In this document: piece after piece, positions 28,270 to 28,415 of the stretch
Numbering within the stretch: position 1 is the stretch's first letter
How the letters are laid out: every line of letters begins with the position of its first letter
Assembly (NCBI GenBank): GCA_003427395.1
Contig: BFEA01000382.1
Span: forward strand, 1,246,405 to 1,274,819
Direction of reading: 5' to 3'
DNA: 28,415 nucleotides
Source: Chara braunii
Lineage: Eukaryota; Streptophyta; Charophyceae; Charales; Characeae
Translations under genes and position numbers: made by a program
The notes under the pieces: generated by a model
Seen by the model: only the letters and a program-made list of their open reading frames with translations
The model's database searches: none
Told to the model about the DNA's origin: nothing

Positions 28270-28415
28270 GCCGTCGTCGAGTTGGACTCGACGGTGGCCA
28301 GACAGCCGTCGTCGAGTTGCACTCGACAGTGGCCTCACGGCCTTCGTCGAGTCGAACTCGACAGTGGCCGGAGGCCGTCGTCGAGTCGGCCGTCGTCGAG
28401 TTGGACTCGACAGTG
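28270..28415. repeat. 35-bp array of short perfect hairpins, cut by window edge
   Basis: The hairpin gtcgagt-NNN-actcgac begins at 28276, 28311 and 28346 (35-bp spacing), and again at about 28395 after an incomplete copy at 28380. The seven-base arms are invariant, while the loops are tgg, tgc, cga and tgg. More diverged versions appear from 28180 onward. The repeat unit also contains gccgtcgtc and cagtggcc. A hairpin-bearing satellite is the simplest reading. Confidence 0.85.

Overview
The window is eukaryotic nuclear DNA, dominated by decayed transposable elements and many short-period tandem repeats. It has no operon structure, ribosome binding sites or rRNA/tRNA genes that I can support. 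The pol protein style, an Ulp1-type protease gene of the transposon-associated kind and the amount of repeat DNA suggest a plant-lineage genome. A charophyte alga such as Chara is my best guess, with low confidence. Several lone N characters are assembly joins: two are flanked by exact copies of the same sequence.

Left part (1-9378): no convincing gene. From the left edge it holds an 88-bp minisatellite (1-240), a ~172-bp satellite (1075-1790), a ~200-bp purine tract (1808-2010), a diverged ~1.4-kb direct duplication with a conserved hairpin (about 3184-5180), a 76-bp repeat (5255-5400), then a tRNA-iMet-like primer-binding match (5766-5774). The next 3.6 kb (5776-9378) has TG...CA ends and 47-, 65-, 18/24- and 38-bp tandem repeats. 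I propose it is a long LTR read on the minus strand.

Middle (9379-18168, minus strand): a Ty3/gypsy retrotransposon internal region. In transcription order it has a long gag (18168 to 15194, ending in a CCHC knuckle), aspartic protease, reverse transcriptase, RNase H, DDE integrase with a GPY/F tail, and then an extra sense ORF of 214 codons. That ORF stops exactly where a polypurine tract begins. The pol frame from 13529 to 10464 stays in one frame but carries eleven internal stops, so the copy is dead although not scrambled. No matching 5' LTR is visible above 18.2 kb.

Right part (18684-26251, minus strand): a second coding unit in collinear open stretches, separated by three in-frame stops, one G-run frameshift and likely introns. 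In transcription order it has a disordered basic N-terminus, a ParB/Srx-like segment with a degenerate DGQHR-type motif, a degenerate DNA-methyltransferase-like segment, Gly/Ser repeat regions and a C-terminal Ulp1/C48 cysteine protease with its whole catalytic set. The ParB-MTase-Ulp1 combination is the most unusual content here. Upstream on the same strand, 27067-27902 is another frameshifted coding remnant. The right edge (28270 to the end) is a 35-bp array of small hairpins.
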